Assembly (NCBI GenBank): GCA_963580455.1
Contig: OY756969.1
Coordinates: 11,456,760 to 11,520,759 of the forward strand
Origin: Euonymus europaeus
Taxonomy: Eukaryota > Streptophyta > Magnoliopsida > Celastrales > Celastraceae
Length of the DNA: 64,000 nt
Reading direction: 5' to 3'
How positions within the stretch are numbered: position 1 is the stretch's first letter; each line of letters starts with the position of its first letter. This document shows, piece by piece, positions 41,490 to 53,250 of the stretch. The notes under the pieces were generated by a model that saw only the letters and a list, made by a program, of their open reading frames with translations, was not told the origin of the DNA and did no database searches. The position numbers and the translations under genes are program-made.

Positions 41490-44400
41490 GACTGAAAATG
41501 ATGATAACAAAGAGGACGAATTTAACAAACCAGATTTTGATGCACCTATTAGCAATGTTGAACCTGACTATGAAACTGAGGAAGAAGTAGAAATTTTACC
41601 TGAAATGATGAGACAGATCAATCAAGAGGAAAAAATAATACAGCCATACCAAGAGAAAACTGAAGTTGTGAATTTAGGGACTGAAATTGAAAAAAAAGAA
41701 GTCAAGATAGGCGCTGCTTTTGAGGGAGAAGACAAAAAGAAGTTGATAGATATGTTGCATGATTACCAGGATGTCTTTGCATGGTCTTATCAAGACATGC
41801 CTGGTCTTGATGCAAATATTGTTGTTCACAAGTTGCCATTAATGCTAGAATGTTCTCCTGTGAAGCAGAAGTTGAGAAGATTAAAAACAGATATGTTGTT
41901 GAAGATAAGAGATGAAGTAAAGAAACAATTTGATGCAGGATTTTTAGCAGTAGCTCAATATCCTGAATGGGTAGCGAATATTGTGCCAGTGCCTAAAAAG
42001 GATGGCAAGGTCCGAATGTGTGTGGACTACAGGGACCTCAATCGTGCAAGTCCAAAAGATAATTTCCCCCTCCCTCATATTGATGTCTTGGTAGACAATA
42101 CAGCCCGACATTCAACATTTTCCTTCATGGATGGATTTTCAGGATATAACCAAATTAAGATGGAACCGGGAGATCAAGAGAAGACAACCTTCATTACCTT
42201 ATGGGGAACCTTTTGTTATAAAGTCATGCCATTTGGTTTGAAGAATGCTGGGGCAACTTACCAAAGGGCTATGGTCACCTTGTTTCATGACATGATGCAT
42301 AAAGAAGTTGAAATATATGTTGATGATATGATAGCAAAATCTAAGAAGGGGGAGGATCATATTGTGAATCTCCAGAAGCTATTTGATCGGTTACGAAAGC
42401 ATCAATTAAAGTTGAATCCAACCAAGTGCACGTTTGGGGCGACCTCAGGGAAATTGCTAGGTTTCATTGTAAGTAGAAGGGGAATTGAGGTGGATCCTGA
42501 TAAAGTTAAGGCAATTTTGGAAATGCCTCCCCCTAGCACTGAGAAAGAAGTCAGGGGCTTTTTGGGAAGATTGAATTACATTGCACGATTTATTTCTCAA
42601 TTGACAACCACTTGTGAACCCATCTTCAAATTGCTACGGAAAAGCAACTCGACAAAATGGAATGAGGATTGCCAACTGGCATTTGAGAAGATTAAGCGAT
42701 ATTTGCAAAATCCTCCAGTGTTGATGCCTCCTGTGGTTGGCAGACCACTTATCCTCTATTTAACTATCTCAGAGATTTCAATGGGATGTGTGCTTGGGCA
42801 ACATGATTCATCGGGAAGGATAGAGCACGCTATCTATTACTTGAGTAAGAAGTTTACAAGTTGTGAAATTAATTACTCAATGTTGGAGAAGACTTGTTGT
42901 TCGCTAGTTTGGGCAGCGCATCGGCTTAGGCAATACATGTTATATCACACTACATGGCTGATATCCAGGATGGATCCTATCAAGTACATTTTTGAAAAGC
43001 CTTCACTTTCGGGAAGGATTGCTAAGTGGCAAATGCTACTTTCAGAGTATGATATTTTGTATGTCACACAGAAAGCAATCAAAGGAAGAGCAATAGCAGA
43101 TTATTTGGCTGATGGAGCAATTAATGATCCCCAACCCATGAATCTGGGGTTCCCAGACATTGACATCATGGCAGTATCAGAGGATCAAAGTCAGAAAGAA
43201 TTAAAGGAATGGACTTTGTTATTTGACGGTGCATCCAATATCATAGGATGTGGGATTGGAGCCGCATTGATATCACCCGAAGAGAGCGTTATCCCGTTCA
43301 CAGCCAAGCTATATTTTGAGTGCACCAATAACGTGGTTGAGTACGAAGCATGCACAATGGGGATTCAAGCAGCTATTGACATGGGGATTAAAAGGTTGCA
43401 GGTGTATGGGGATTCACAACTGGTGATTAGACAATTGAATGATGAATGGGAGACCAAAGATGGTAAACTCATACCATACCACCGACATATCAAAAAACTA
43501 ATCAAGTTTTTTGATTGGATAGAGTTTGACCATATTCCAAGAGAAGAGAACCAGATAGCAGATGCTCTAGCAACTTTGGCAGCCATGTTTGATGTAGATT
43601 CGAAAGGTGAAGGACAAGTGATTAAGATTGAGAAGCGAGAAGTTCGAGGGTATTGTTCAAATGTGGAAGAAGAGCCAGATAGTAAACCCTGGTATCATGA
43701 TATCTGGCAGTACATTGAGAGGAAAGAATATCCATCAGGAGCATCGGAGAATGACAAACGCACCATCAGAAGATTGTCAGGATCTTTCTTTTTGAATAGA
43801 AATATTCTTTATAAAAAGAATGATGGTGTAGTGTTCTTACGTTGTGTCGATGTCATTGAAGCCAGACAACTCATGGAGGAGATTCATGAAGGAATATGCG
43901 GAACCCATTCCAGTGGACACTCAATGGCGCGAAAGATTATTCGTGCAGGTTATTACTGGTTGACCATGGAGAAGGATTGCATAAAATATGCACGCAAGTG
44001 TTACAAATGTCAGGTGTATGCAGACAGAACACATGTCCCAGTCAACCCATTACACGTGTTATCATCACCATGGCCTTTCTCAATGTGGGGTCTGGATGTC
44101 ATTGGTCCAATAGAACCAAAAGCTTCTAATGGACATCGTTTCATTTTGGTAGCTATTGATTATTTTACCAAATGGGTGGAAGCTACTTCTTATTCCAGTG
44201 TGACAAGTAGTGTGGTTCTACGGTTTCTGAGGAAGGAGATCGTATGTCGATATGGAGTTCCGGAAAGAATTATCACTGATAATGGTACGAATTTCAACAG
44301 CAAGATGGTGAAAGATTTTTGTGATCAGTTCAAAATTAGTCACCATAATTCAACGCCATATCGTCCAAAGATGAACGGAGCTGTTGAAGCGGCGAATAAA

Positions 44401-44937
44401 AATATCAAGAAGATCATTGGAAAGATGACAGTAAATTACAAAGATTGGCATGAGAAGCTCCCGTATGCCCTATATGGTTACCGTACATCGATACGTACAT
44501 CTACTGGAGAGACTCCTTTCTCTTTAGTGTATGGGATGGAGGCTGTTTTGCCTGTTGAGGTAGAGATACCTTCTCTTCGAGTAATCTTAGAAGTAGGTTT
44601 GGAAGAATCAGAATGGGTCAAAATACGATATGAACAATTGAATTTAATTGAAGAGCGGAGATTACAAGCAATTTTTAAGGGACAATTGTATCAAAGAAGA
44701 TTGATGAAAGCACATGATAAAAGAGTTCGACCTCGTTGTTTCAGGGAAGGAGATCTAGTTTTAAAAATGATTTTGCCGCCACAAAAGGATCATCGAGGTA
44801 AATGGACTCCAAGTTATGAAGGACCATATGTGGTTAAAAAAGCTTTTGAGGGAGGAGCATTGATATTGACCAAAATGGATGGGGAGGATTTACTTCAGCC
44901 CGTAAATGCCGATGCAGTGAAAAAGTATTACTCATAA
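41490..44937 (+). CDS. pol: Pol exon: RT, RNase H pair, integrase (copy 2)
   Basis: Open throughout, 1,110 aa from the Met at 41605. YVDD, the second RNase H acidic residues, HHCC and DD35E are all present. Unlike copy 1 it has Cys204 (GTFCYKVMPFG) and Gly977 (YGMEAVLP), matching what I remember of related Tat pol proteins. The private change is Pro to Leu at residue 81 (LMLECSPVK). Of the two tandem copies this has the less damaged pol, yet it is cut off from gag by the C7 shift. Confidence 0.92.
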
Positions 44938-46179
44938 GGGGGAGCTCGCTGGGTTGAAAATTTGAAAAGGAAGTCTATGCAAAAAATAGAGTCGCAGGGA
45001 GATCATGATGGAATTGTCAAAAAACCACTTTGGTATGTATGAGAGTTCAAAGAGAGTATGGGTGAAGATTTTGATGGGGAAGTGGTGAAGGGTGCATGAC
45101 CAGAGTTTAGCATTTGGGTTTAAGGAAATTCAATCTCAGCTGAAACGTCAGGTTCGACAATTGTGAAATAGGTGCACACAAAAACTGGGGCAGTTTTTGC
45201 TTGGAATCGGAGTAGTCACATTTCGGTCCTATAAGGAATGTTACCTTATACACTCTCCATATCTTATTGTTCTTTGTTTTTACTTTTCTTCCCAATGTAT
45301 TATGTACATACATGACCAGTGTTTCTCTGTCATTTATTTAGTTCTAATAAGATATTCTCAACTTTTTCTCATCCGTGGTTTTTCTTCATTCTCAATAGCC
45401 TCCGTGTTCCTGTTCATATCTCCTTTTAAATTTGCATATCCTATAAATATCGCCATACTATGGGATTTATTTGAAATGGAAGCGATGCTATACAAGAAAC
45501 AAAATACATGCATTAGGGTATTACTCTGGACGAGAATTTGAGACATATTTGGCAGTTGTGACTGTAAAGAAGCTTGGAGAAGTCAAAGGACGGGGAGGGC
45601 ATGAAGAATTTGAATAAATAGTGTGGTTCAAGTAAAAGGGAAAAGTATTGTATTGGTTGATGAAAGAATGAAAGGTGCATGATTGGGAACAGTGAAACGA
45701 TGTGCAAAATATGGGAAAATACAGGCAGATTCGGGGAAATGATTTGGGAAAGATGGGGATGATGATGCCCATTGATGAAATGACCCAAAAACAAAACAAA
45801 AAAAAAACAAAAAAAACAAAAAAAACAAAAAGCATGCATAATGGCCAAACGTGATCCCTGTTTTTTTACTTTTTGCGGCAATAGTACAATTTTGTTTTTT
45901 ATATACGTTGTTTGTCTGGCCAAATCCGTCACTTTCTTTCACCGAATCTCTTCGCTGTAGTCTCGACAGGTCAAATCTCCTTTGATAGACTCATGAATCA
46001 TTTTTAATTTTATATTCTCTAGCCCAAATTTTCTTTCTTCTCTTCGGAGATTGCGTATCTTCGCTGCCGCATCTGTTCATTATCTCTCTCCCAATTATCT
46101 TTACTGTCATCATCGTTGTTCTTGATCTTGTTCGGATCATTGCAAAATTCACTTCCCTAACATTTTTCATCTCTTTTAG
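44938..46179 (+). other. Region between pol and the downstream ORF (copy 2)
   Basis: 1.24 kb without a gene. The A-rich tract (45786-45831) is broken up by Cs (AAAAACAAAAAAC pattern) and differs from copy 1. Confidence 0.55.
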
Positions 46180-47190
46180 ATGTCTCGTTTTTCGATCAAT
46201 CGAATGGACGATAGTCTATCACCCCGCTCACAAGCAATTGTTTCATTTGCTAAAGCGGAGATCATCCCTGAGCGACAATTTCACCTTCATATTCTTAGAG
46301 ATTCAAACGCCCGCTGGGCTATGAAATACCTCCGAGATCATTCCCTGTTATTTATGGTTAACCCTGATCCTGAGGGTAATTTGTCAGTGTATCCTCGTAT
46401 AGTTCGTAGTTTTTATGAAACTTTAGAAGTGTTACCACCGTGTGCAAGAATTGAGTCACAACCAGTTTATCAGGTGGAAATACTCGGTATAAAGCTTCGA
46501 TTCACCACGGCGGACATATGCGAATGTCTAGGGTATCCTTCTTCTTATGAAGTGGCTACTGGTTTTCAGGCACCAGTATCTGTTTCTAAGGAGGAGATAA
46601 TTGATGACATGTGTGGAGGACAGATGGATGAGAAAATAAATGCTACACGTCGCTCATATTTGCCGTCGAAGATGTGGTTGCTGGACGATGCGGTCCAGCA
46701 TAACCTCTGCCCTATCGGTCACCATCACCAGCGACGAGGTAGGATTCTCTATGCCTTATACTATATGTATAAAGGGGTATGGTTTGATGTTGGGGAATTC
46801 TTTATGGCTACTATTCTGAAGGCACAAAGTTTTGTGGAGAATAGACCGACGAGGGTGGAGAAATTGTATTTCCCGCGACTCATTACTCGACTGGTTTTGA
46901 GTAAACGCATTCGACCTCCTCTAAACCAAGTTTCCCTACTTTATCCAGTAATTACCATACAGAAAAACCGTTGGCGGAAGAGTATTAGCCAAATGACCAC
47001 CACTGCAAAAAGACTACAAGCATCGCGGTCTCGAGTCCTAGTATTTGGAGAAACATCTCAATCTGCTGCTAGATCGTCATCCCCTGATTATACTCAGGAA
47101 ACACCAGCTCAGAAGCAACAATCGGAGTCCAGGCGACAAAGGTGGGAGCAACTGTTGCATGTGGCCGCGAATGTGGACAGGCCCAATTGA
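46180..47190 (+). CDS. Downstream additional ORF, plant transposon protein-like (copy 2)
   Basis: 336 aa, intact. Differences from copy 1: residue 35 His for Asp, residue 55 Ser for Phe (DHSLLF), and Glu for Gly in TQETPAQ. The preceding CTAAC...TTTTAG|ATG context is unchanged. Confidence 0.8.
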   Translation: MSRFSINRMDDSLSPRSQAIVSFAKAEIIPERQFHLHILRDSNARWAMKYLRDHSLLFMVNPDPEGNLSVYPRIVRSFYETLEVLPPCARIESQPVYQVEILGIKLRFTTADICECLGYPSSYEVATGFQAPVSVSKEEIIDDMCGGQMDEKINATRRSYLPSKMWLLDDAVQHNLCPIGHHHQRRGRILYALYYMYKGVWFDVGEFFMATILKAQSFVENRPTRVEKLYFPRLITRLVLSKRIRPPLNQVSLLYPVITIQKNRWRKSISQMTTTAKRLQASRSRVLVFGETSQSAARSSSPDYTQETPAQKQQSESRRQRWEQLLHVAANVDRPN

Positions 47191-47370
47191 GAATTTTACA
47201 GTGTTAGTCATTGTACTATTTACCTAAGTCCAGCCCATGTCATTGGCAAGTCCAGGGACAAATATAAAAATTTCCTGTAAATATTTGTGTAAATAAAAAA
47301 TAAATAAAATTTCAAAAAAAAAATTTCAATGCAATCAAAAAAAATCAAAGAATCCGATTTATTCAAAATT

Positions 47371-47566
47371 CAGCCAAGCCAGGGATGGCTACAGTGATCC
47401 TGTGCAAATTTAATTATGTAATCAAAATTTAAAAATTCAAAATTCAAAAATTTAAAATTTAAAATTATTTCTTCAAAAATTCAGCCAAGCCGGAGATGGC
47501 TACAGTGATCCCGAGCGGTTTTATTTTTCCAGCCAAGCCGGAGATGGCTACAATGATCCCGTGCAT
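47371..47566 (+). repeat. Three ~35-bp repeats upstream of the PPT (copy 2)
   Basis: Same arrangement as copy 1. The first unit reads GATGGCTACAG where copy 1 has GATGGCAACAG. Confidence 0.75.
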
Positions 47567-47642
47567 TATTTTTACATTTTTCAATTGGCACAAAAATCGG
47601 CTTTCTACTCCTTTGCGCGTCATTTACTCTGTAAAGTCACGC

Positions 47643-47651
47643 AAAGGGGGG
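47643..47651 (+). other. Polypurine tract (copy 2)
   Basis: AAAGGGGGG plus CAGC directly before LTR 3. Confidence 0.8.
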
Positions 47652-47655
47652 CAGC

Positions 47656-49129
47656 TGTAGTACCCCATTTTTGTCCGGGCACTTGTTATTTTTAATAACA
47701 TGATAATAAAAATTGAAAAAAAGGAAAGAAACTTAATCAAACCCTAAGACCGATCCACTCAAATTAACCTACCCAATTAAGTCCAATTGCCAAATCCTAC
47801 ATCTAACCAAACTCACCAAATACCCAACGGCCACCTAAAGCTACCCAATTATCAGGCCCAGCCCACCTAAAGTTACTCACCTATCCGGCCCAAATAATCA
47901 ATTACCTATCAAGCCCAAAGCCCAACCCACTTAACCTACATCTAACCTATCCCACTCAAACCCTACATTCATCTAAAGGGAAAGTGGAGGGAGGCGGCAC
48001 AAGAAGCCAGAGGAAAACTGGTGGAGGATGACGGAAGAAAGCAGAGGGAGAGAACGCACCAGAGAAAGAGAGAAAGTGGGAGACAGAGTGGTAGTGGGAA
48101 GGAAAGGTGAAAATAATGGAGATGGTGGAAGGTGAAGAGCTGGAAGGCACACTGGCTGAGGACTATAAAAGCCCGAAGGCTGAAGCGAGGAAGGGGGGAA
48201 ATTTCTGGGGAAGAAACAGAAGAAAAAAGAAGAAACAAAAGGACGGAGGAGAAAAGCAAGGAGGACTTCGTGAAGTGTTTGACAGAGGAGAAAATCGGAG
48301 AGTTTCAGAGTGATTTTGGGGAGGAAGAAACGGATTTGGAAAAGATCCGGAAGAAGAGAGGGGACCCGAAGGGAATTTTTGGGGGTATCTGGAAACGAAA
48401 AACGGAAAAGGTCGGAGGTTTTTGGAGGGGACGAAATCGAAAAGGAAGATCCGGACAGAAGAAACAGAGAAGGCAGATTGAAAAAGAAGGGAAGATTCGG
48501 AGGAAACAAAGTAGAGAAAGCTGAGAGTTAAGAAGATCTAAGGGTTCGTTTTTTCATTTTTCTTGTTCTTGATTTGATGCCTGATCGCGCTGGTTTTCGT
48601 TTGTTTATTTTTGCTGGATTTTGTGTGACTGTGGCTTGGTATTCTTCTGGAATATGTTTCTGTTTTGTTCGGTTTCTCTGTTGGTTTGATTGCAGGGATG
48701 GAAGGGGATGTTGCTGGTGCCAGTTGGGCTGAAGCTTGGAGAAGATGATGAACAGTGCCGAGTCGGGCCGGGCTTTACTTGTGTTTATGGGTCGGGTTCA
48801 TTTGAGGTTTAGTTTTGTTGTTATTGGGCATTTGGGCTCGGGTAGGCTAGGTTTAGTTTGTTTGGTTCTGGGCCAGGTTTATTTGTTTTTCGGGCCGGAT
48901 TTGTTTTATTTTTGGGGTTTAGGTTTTGTTTGCATTGTTAACAGGCTCGGGTTAGTTTAATTTTTGGGCCAGTTTCTATTTGATTTGGGCCGGGTTTGAT
49001 TGAGATTCTATTTGATTTGGGCCGGGTTTGATTGAGATTTAAGGTTTCTGTTTGTATTATTCATGGGCCATAGTGAATTTAGATGCATTTGGGCTTGTTT
49101 GTTTTGGGTTTTCAATAATAGGTTAGGTT
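47656..49129 (+). repeat. LTR 3, truncated 3' LTR of copy 2
   Basis: It keeps the first 1,474 bp of the LTR, ending at ATAGGTTAGGTT just before the T-run/ATATATAT tract present in LTR 1 (17597-17617). The poly(A) signal, minisatellite and LTR 3' end are missing. One private C-to-T change occurs near 48412 (AAAAGGTCGGAGG). Confidence 0.9.
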
Positions 49130-49131
49130 AT
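49073..49131. other. 59-bp spacer at the centre of a large inverted repeat
   Basis: The left arm (to 49072) and right arm (from 49132) are reverse complements. The spacer holds 57 bp of LTR present only on the left side plus two unmatched bases (AT, 49130-49131) at the join. The arms reach about 14.9 kb outward, limited only by the window. Confidence 0.85.
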
Positions 49132-50548
49132 TATGGCCCATGAATAATACAAACAGAAACCTTAAATCTCAATCAAACCCGGCCCAAATCAAATAGAATC
49201 TCAATCAAACCCGGCCCAAATCAAATAGAAACTGGCCCAAAAAATAAACTAACCCGAGCCTGTTAACAATGCAAACAAAACCTAAACCCCAAAAATAAAA
49301 CAAATCCGGCCCGAAAAACAAATAAACCTGGCCCAGAACCAAACAAACTAAACCTAGCCTACCCGAGCCCAAATGCCCAATAACAACAAAACTAAACCTC
49401 AAATGAACCCGACCCATAAACACAAGTAAAGCCCGGCCCGACTCGGCACTGTTCATCATCTTCTCCAAGCTTCAGCCCAACTGGCACCAGCAACATCCCC
49501 TTCCATCCCTGCAATCAAACCAACAGAGAAACCGAACAAAACAGAAACATATTCCAGAAGAATACCAAGCCACAGTCACACAAAATCCAGCAAAAATAAA
49601 CAAACGAAAACCAGCGCGATCAGGCATCAAATCAAGAACAAGAAAAATGAAAAAACGAACCCTTAGATCTTCTTAACTCTCAGCTTTCTCTACTTTGTTT
49701 CCTCCGAATCTTCCCTTCTTTTTCAATCTGCCTTCTCTGTTTCTTCTGTCCGGATCTTCCTTTTCGATTTCGTCCCCTCCAAAAACCTCCGGCCTTTTCC
49801 GTTTTTCGTTTCCAGATACCCCCAAAAATTCCCTTCGGGTCCCCTCTCTTCTTCCGGATCTTTTCCAAATCCGTTTCTTCCTCCCCAAAATCACTCTGAA
49901 ACTCTCCGATTTTCTCCTCTGTCAAACACTTCACGAAGTCCTCCTTGCTTTTCTCCTCCGTCCTTTTGTTTCTTCTTTTTTCTTCTGTTTCTTCCCCAGA
50001 AATTTCCCCCCTTCCTCGCTTCAGCCTTCGGGCTTTTATAGTCCTCAGCCAGTGTGCCTTCCAGCTCTTCACCTTCCACCATCTCCATTATTTTCACCTT
50101 TCCTTCCGACTACCACTCTGTCTCCCACTTTCTCTCTTTCTCTGGTGCGTTCTCTCCCTCTGCTTTCTTCCGTCATCCTCCACCAGTTTTCCTCTGGCTT
50201 CTTGTGCCGCCTCCCTCCACTTTCCCTTTAGATGAATGTAGGGTTTGAGTGGGATAGGTTAGATGTAGGTTAAGTGGGTTGGGCTTTGGGCTTGATAGGT
50301 AATTGATTATTTGGGCCGGATAGGTGAGTAACTTTAGGTGGGCTGGGCCTGATAATTGGGTAGCTTTAGGTGGCCGTTGGGTATTTGGTGAGTTTGGTTA
50401 GATGTAGGATTTGGCAATTGGACTTAATTGGGTAGGTTAATTTGAGTGGATCGGTCTTAGGGTTTGATTAAGTTTCTTTCCTTTTTTTCAATTTTTATTA
50501 TCATGTTATTAAAAATAACAAGTGCCCGGACAAAAATGGGGTACTACA
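49132..50548 (-). repeat. Truncated 3' LTR of copy 3
   Basis: The first 1,417 bp of the LTR in reverse orientation, starting (minus strand) at 50548 with TGTAGTACCCC. It carries the C variant of LTR 2 (TAGTCGGAAG), not the G of LTRs 1 and 3. It lacks the poly(A) signal, minisatellite and 3' end. Confidence 0.9.
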
Positions 50549-50552
50549 GCTG

Positions 50553-50561
50553 CCCCCCTTT
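50553..50561 (-). other. Polypurine tract (copy 3)
   Basis: AAAGGGGGG on the minus strand, followed by CAGC and the LTR. Confidence 0.8.
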
Positions 50562-50638
50562 GCGTGACTTTACAGAGTAAATGACGCGCAAAGGAGTAGA
50601 AAGCCGATTTTTGTGCCAATTGAAAAATGTAAAAATAA

Positions 50639-50833
50639 TGCACGGGATCATTGTAGCCATCTCCGGCTTGGCTGGAAAAATAAAACCGCTCGGGATCACT
50701 GTAGCCATCTCCGGCTTGGCTGAATTTTTGAAGAAATAATTTTAAATTTTAAATTTTTGAATTTTGAATTTTTAAATTTTGATTACATAATTAAATTTGC
50801 ACAGGATCACTGTAGCCATCCCTGGCTTGGCTG
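50639..50833 (-). repeat. Three ~35-bp repeats upstream of the PPT (copy 3)
   Basis: Same three CAGCCAAGCC...GATGGCTACA(G/A)TGATCC units on the minus strand. Confidence 0.75.
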
Positions 50834-51013
50834 AATTTTGAATAAATCGGATTCTTTGATTTTTTTTGATTGCATTGAAATTTTTTTTTTGAAATTTTAT
50901 TTATTTTTTATTTACACAAATATTTACAGGAAATTTTTATATTTGTCCCTGGACTTGCCAATGACATGGGCTGGACTTAGGTAAATAGTACAATGACTAA
51001 CACTGTAAAATTC

Positions 51014-52024
51014 TCAATTGGGCCTGTCCACATTCGCGGCCACATGCAACAGTTGCTCCCACCTTTGTCGCCTGGACTCCGATTGTTGCTTCTGAGCTGG
51101 TGTTTCCTGAGTATAATCAGGGGATGACGATCTAGCAGCAGATTGAGATGTTTCTCCAAATACTAGGACTCGAGACCGCGATGCTTGTAGTCTTTTTGCA
51201 GTGGTGGTCATTTGGCTAATACTCTTCCGCCAACGGTTTTTCTGTATGGTAATTACTGGATAAAGTAGGGAAACTTGGTTTAGAGGAGGTCGAATGCGTT
51301 TACTCAAAACCAGTCGAGTAATGAGTCGCGGGAAATACAATTTCTCCACCCTCGTCGGTCTATTCTCCACAAAACTTTGTGCCTTCAGAATAGTAGCCAT
51401 AAAGAATTCCCCAACATCAAACCATACCCCTTTATACATATAGTATAAGGCATAGAGAATCCTACCTCGTCGCTGGTGATGGTGACCGATAGGGCAGAGG
51501 TTATGCTGGACCGCATCGTCCAGCAACCACATCTTCGACGGCAAATATGAGCGACGTGTAGCATTTATTTTCTCATCCATCTGTCCTCCACACATGTCAT
51601 CAATTATCTCCTCCTTAGAAACAGATACTGGTGCCTGAAAACCAGTAGCCACTTCATAAGAAGAAGGATACCCTAGACATTCGCATATGTCCGCCGTGGT
51701 GAATCGAAGCTTTATACCGAGTATTTCCACCTGATAAACTGGTTGTGACTCAATTCTTGCACACGGTGGTAACACTTCTAAAGTTTCATAAAAACTACGA
51801 ACTATACGAGGATACACTGACAAATTACCCTCAGGATCAGGGTTAACCATAAATAACAGGGAATGATCTCGGAGGTATTTCATAGCCCAGCGGGCGTTTG
51901 AATCTCTAAGAATATGAAGGCCAAATTGTCGCTCAGGGATGATCTCCGCTTTAGCAAATGAAACAATTGCTTGTGAGCGGGGTGATAGACTATCGTCCAT
52001 TCGATTGATCGAAAAACGAGACAT
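51014..52024 (-). CDS. Downstream additional ORF, plant transposon protein-like (copy 3)
   Basis: 336 aa, intact. Residue 35 is Gly (Asp and His in the other copies), so this site differs in all three. It otherwise agrees with copy 2 (DHSLLF, TQETPAQ). Confidence 0.8.
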   Translation of the reverse strand: MSRFSINRMDDSLSPRSQAIVSFAKAEIIPERQFGLHILRDSNARWAMKYLRDHSLLFMVNPDPEGNLSVYPRIVRSFYETLEVLPPCARIESQPVYQVEILGIKLRFTTADICECLGYPSSYEVATGFQAPVSVSKEEIIDDMCGGQMDEKINATRRSYLPSKMWLLDDAVQHNLCPIGHHHQRRGRILYALYYMYKGVWFDVGEFFMATILKAQSFVENRPTRVEKLYFPRLITRLVLSKRIRPPLNQVSLLYPVITIQKNRWRKSISQMTTTAKRLQASRSRVLVFGETSQSAARSSSPDYTQETPAQKQQSESRRQRWEQLLHVAANVDRPN

Positions 52025-53250
52025 CTAAAAGAGATGAAAAATGTTAGGGAAGTGAATTTTGCAATGATCCGAACAAGATCAAGAACAACGATGATGACAG
52101 TAAAGATAATTGGGAGAGAGATAATGAACAGATGCGGCAGCGAAGATACGCAATCTCCGAAGAGAAGAAAGAAAATTTGGGCTAGAGAATATAAAATTAA
52201 AAATGATTCATGAGTCTATCAAAGGAGATTTGACCTGTCGAGACTACAGCGAAGAGATTCGGTGAAAGAAAGTGACGGATTTGGCCAGACAAACAACGTA
52301 TATAAAAAAACAAAATTGTACTATTGCCGCAAAAAGTAAAAAAACAGGGATCACGTTTGGCCATTATGCATGCTTTTTTTTTTGTTTTTTTTTTTGTTTT
52401 TGGGTCATTTCATCAGTGGGCATCATCATCCCCATCTTTCCCAAATCATTTCCCCGAATCTGCCTGTATTTTCCCATATTTTGCACATCGTTTCACTGTT
52501 CCCAATCATGCACCTTTCATTCTTTCATCAACCAATACAATACTTTTCCCTTTTACTTGAACCACACTATTTATTCAAATTCTTCATGCCCTCCCCGTCC
52601 TTTGACTTCTCCAAGCTTCTTTACAGTCACAACTGCCAAATATGTCTCAAATTCTCGTCCAGAGTAATACCCTAATGCATGTATTTTGTTTCTTGTATAG
52701 CATCGCTTCCATTTCAAATAAATCCCATAGTATGGCGATATTTATAGGATATGCAAATTTAAAAGGAGATATGAACAGGAACACGGAGGCTATTGAGAAT
52801 GAAGAAAAACCACGGATGAGAAAAAGTTGAGAATATCTTATTAGAACTAAATAAATGACAGAGAAACACTGGTCATGTATGTACATAATACATTGGGAAG
52901 AAAAGTAAAAACAAAGAACAATAAGATATGGAGAGTGTATAAGGTAACATTCCTTATAGGACCGAAATGTGACTACTCCGATTCCAAGCAAAAACTGCCC
53001 CAGTTTTTGTGTGCACCTATTTCACAATTGTCGAACCTGACGTTTCAGCTGAGATTGAATTTCCTTAAACCCAAATGCTAAACTCTGGTCATGCACCCTT
53101 CACCACTTCCCCATCAAAATCTTCACCCATACTCTCTTTGAACTCTCATACATACCAAAGTGGTTTTTTGACAATTCCATCATGATCTCCCTGCGACTCT
53201 ATTTTTTGCATAGACTTCCTTTTCAAATTTTCAACCCAGCGAGCTCCCCC
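52025..53250 (-). other. Region between downstream ORF and pol (copy 3)
   Basis: 1.23 kb, no gene. The A-rich tract (T-rich on the plus strand, 52374-52400) is the shortest of the three copies. Confidence 0.55.

Larger units (their letters stand above)
31890..49129 (+). mobile_element. Tat/Ogre-like retrotransposon, copy 2 (3' LTR truncated)
   Basis: Tandem with copy 1 and sharing LTR 2. All coding parts are present, but gag and protease are split by a one-base C deletion and the 3' LTR ends after 1,474 of 2,663 bp at the inverted junction. The LTR-internal-LTR-internal-LTR pattern is the usual product of unequal recombination between LTRs. Confidence 0.9.
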
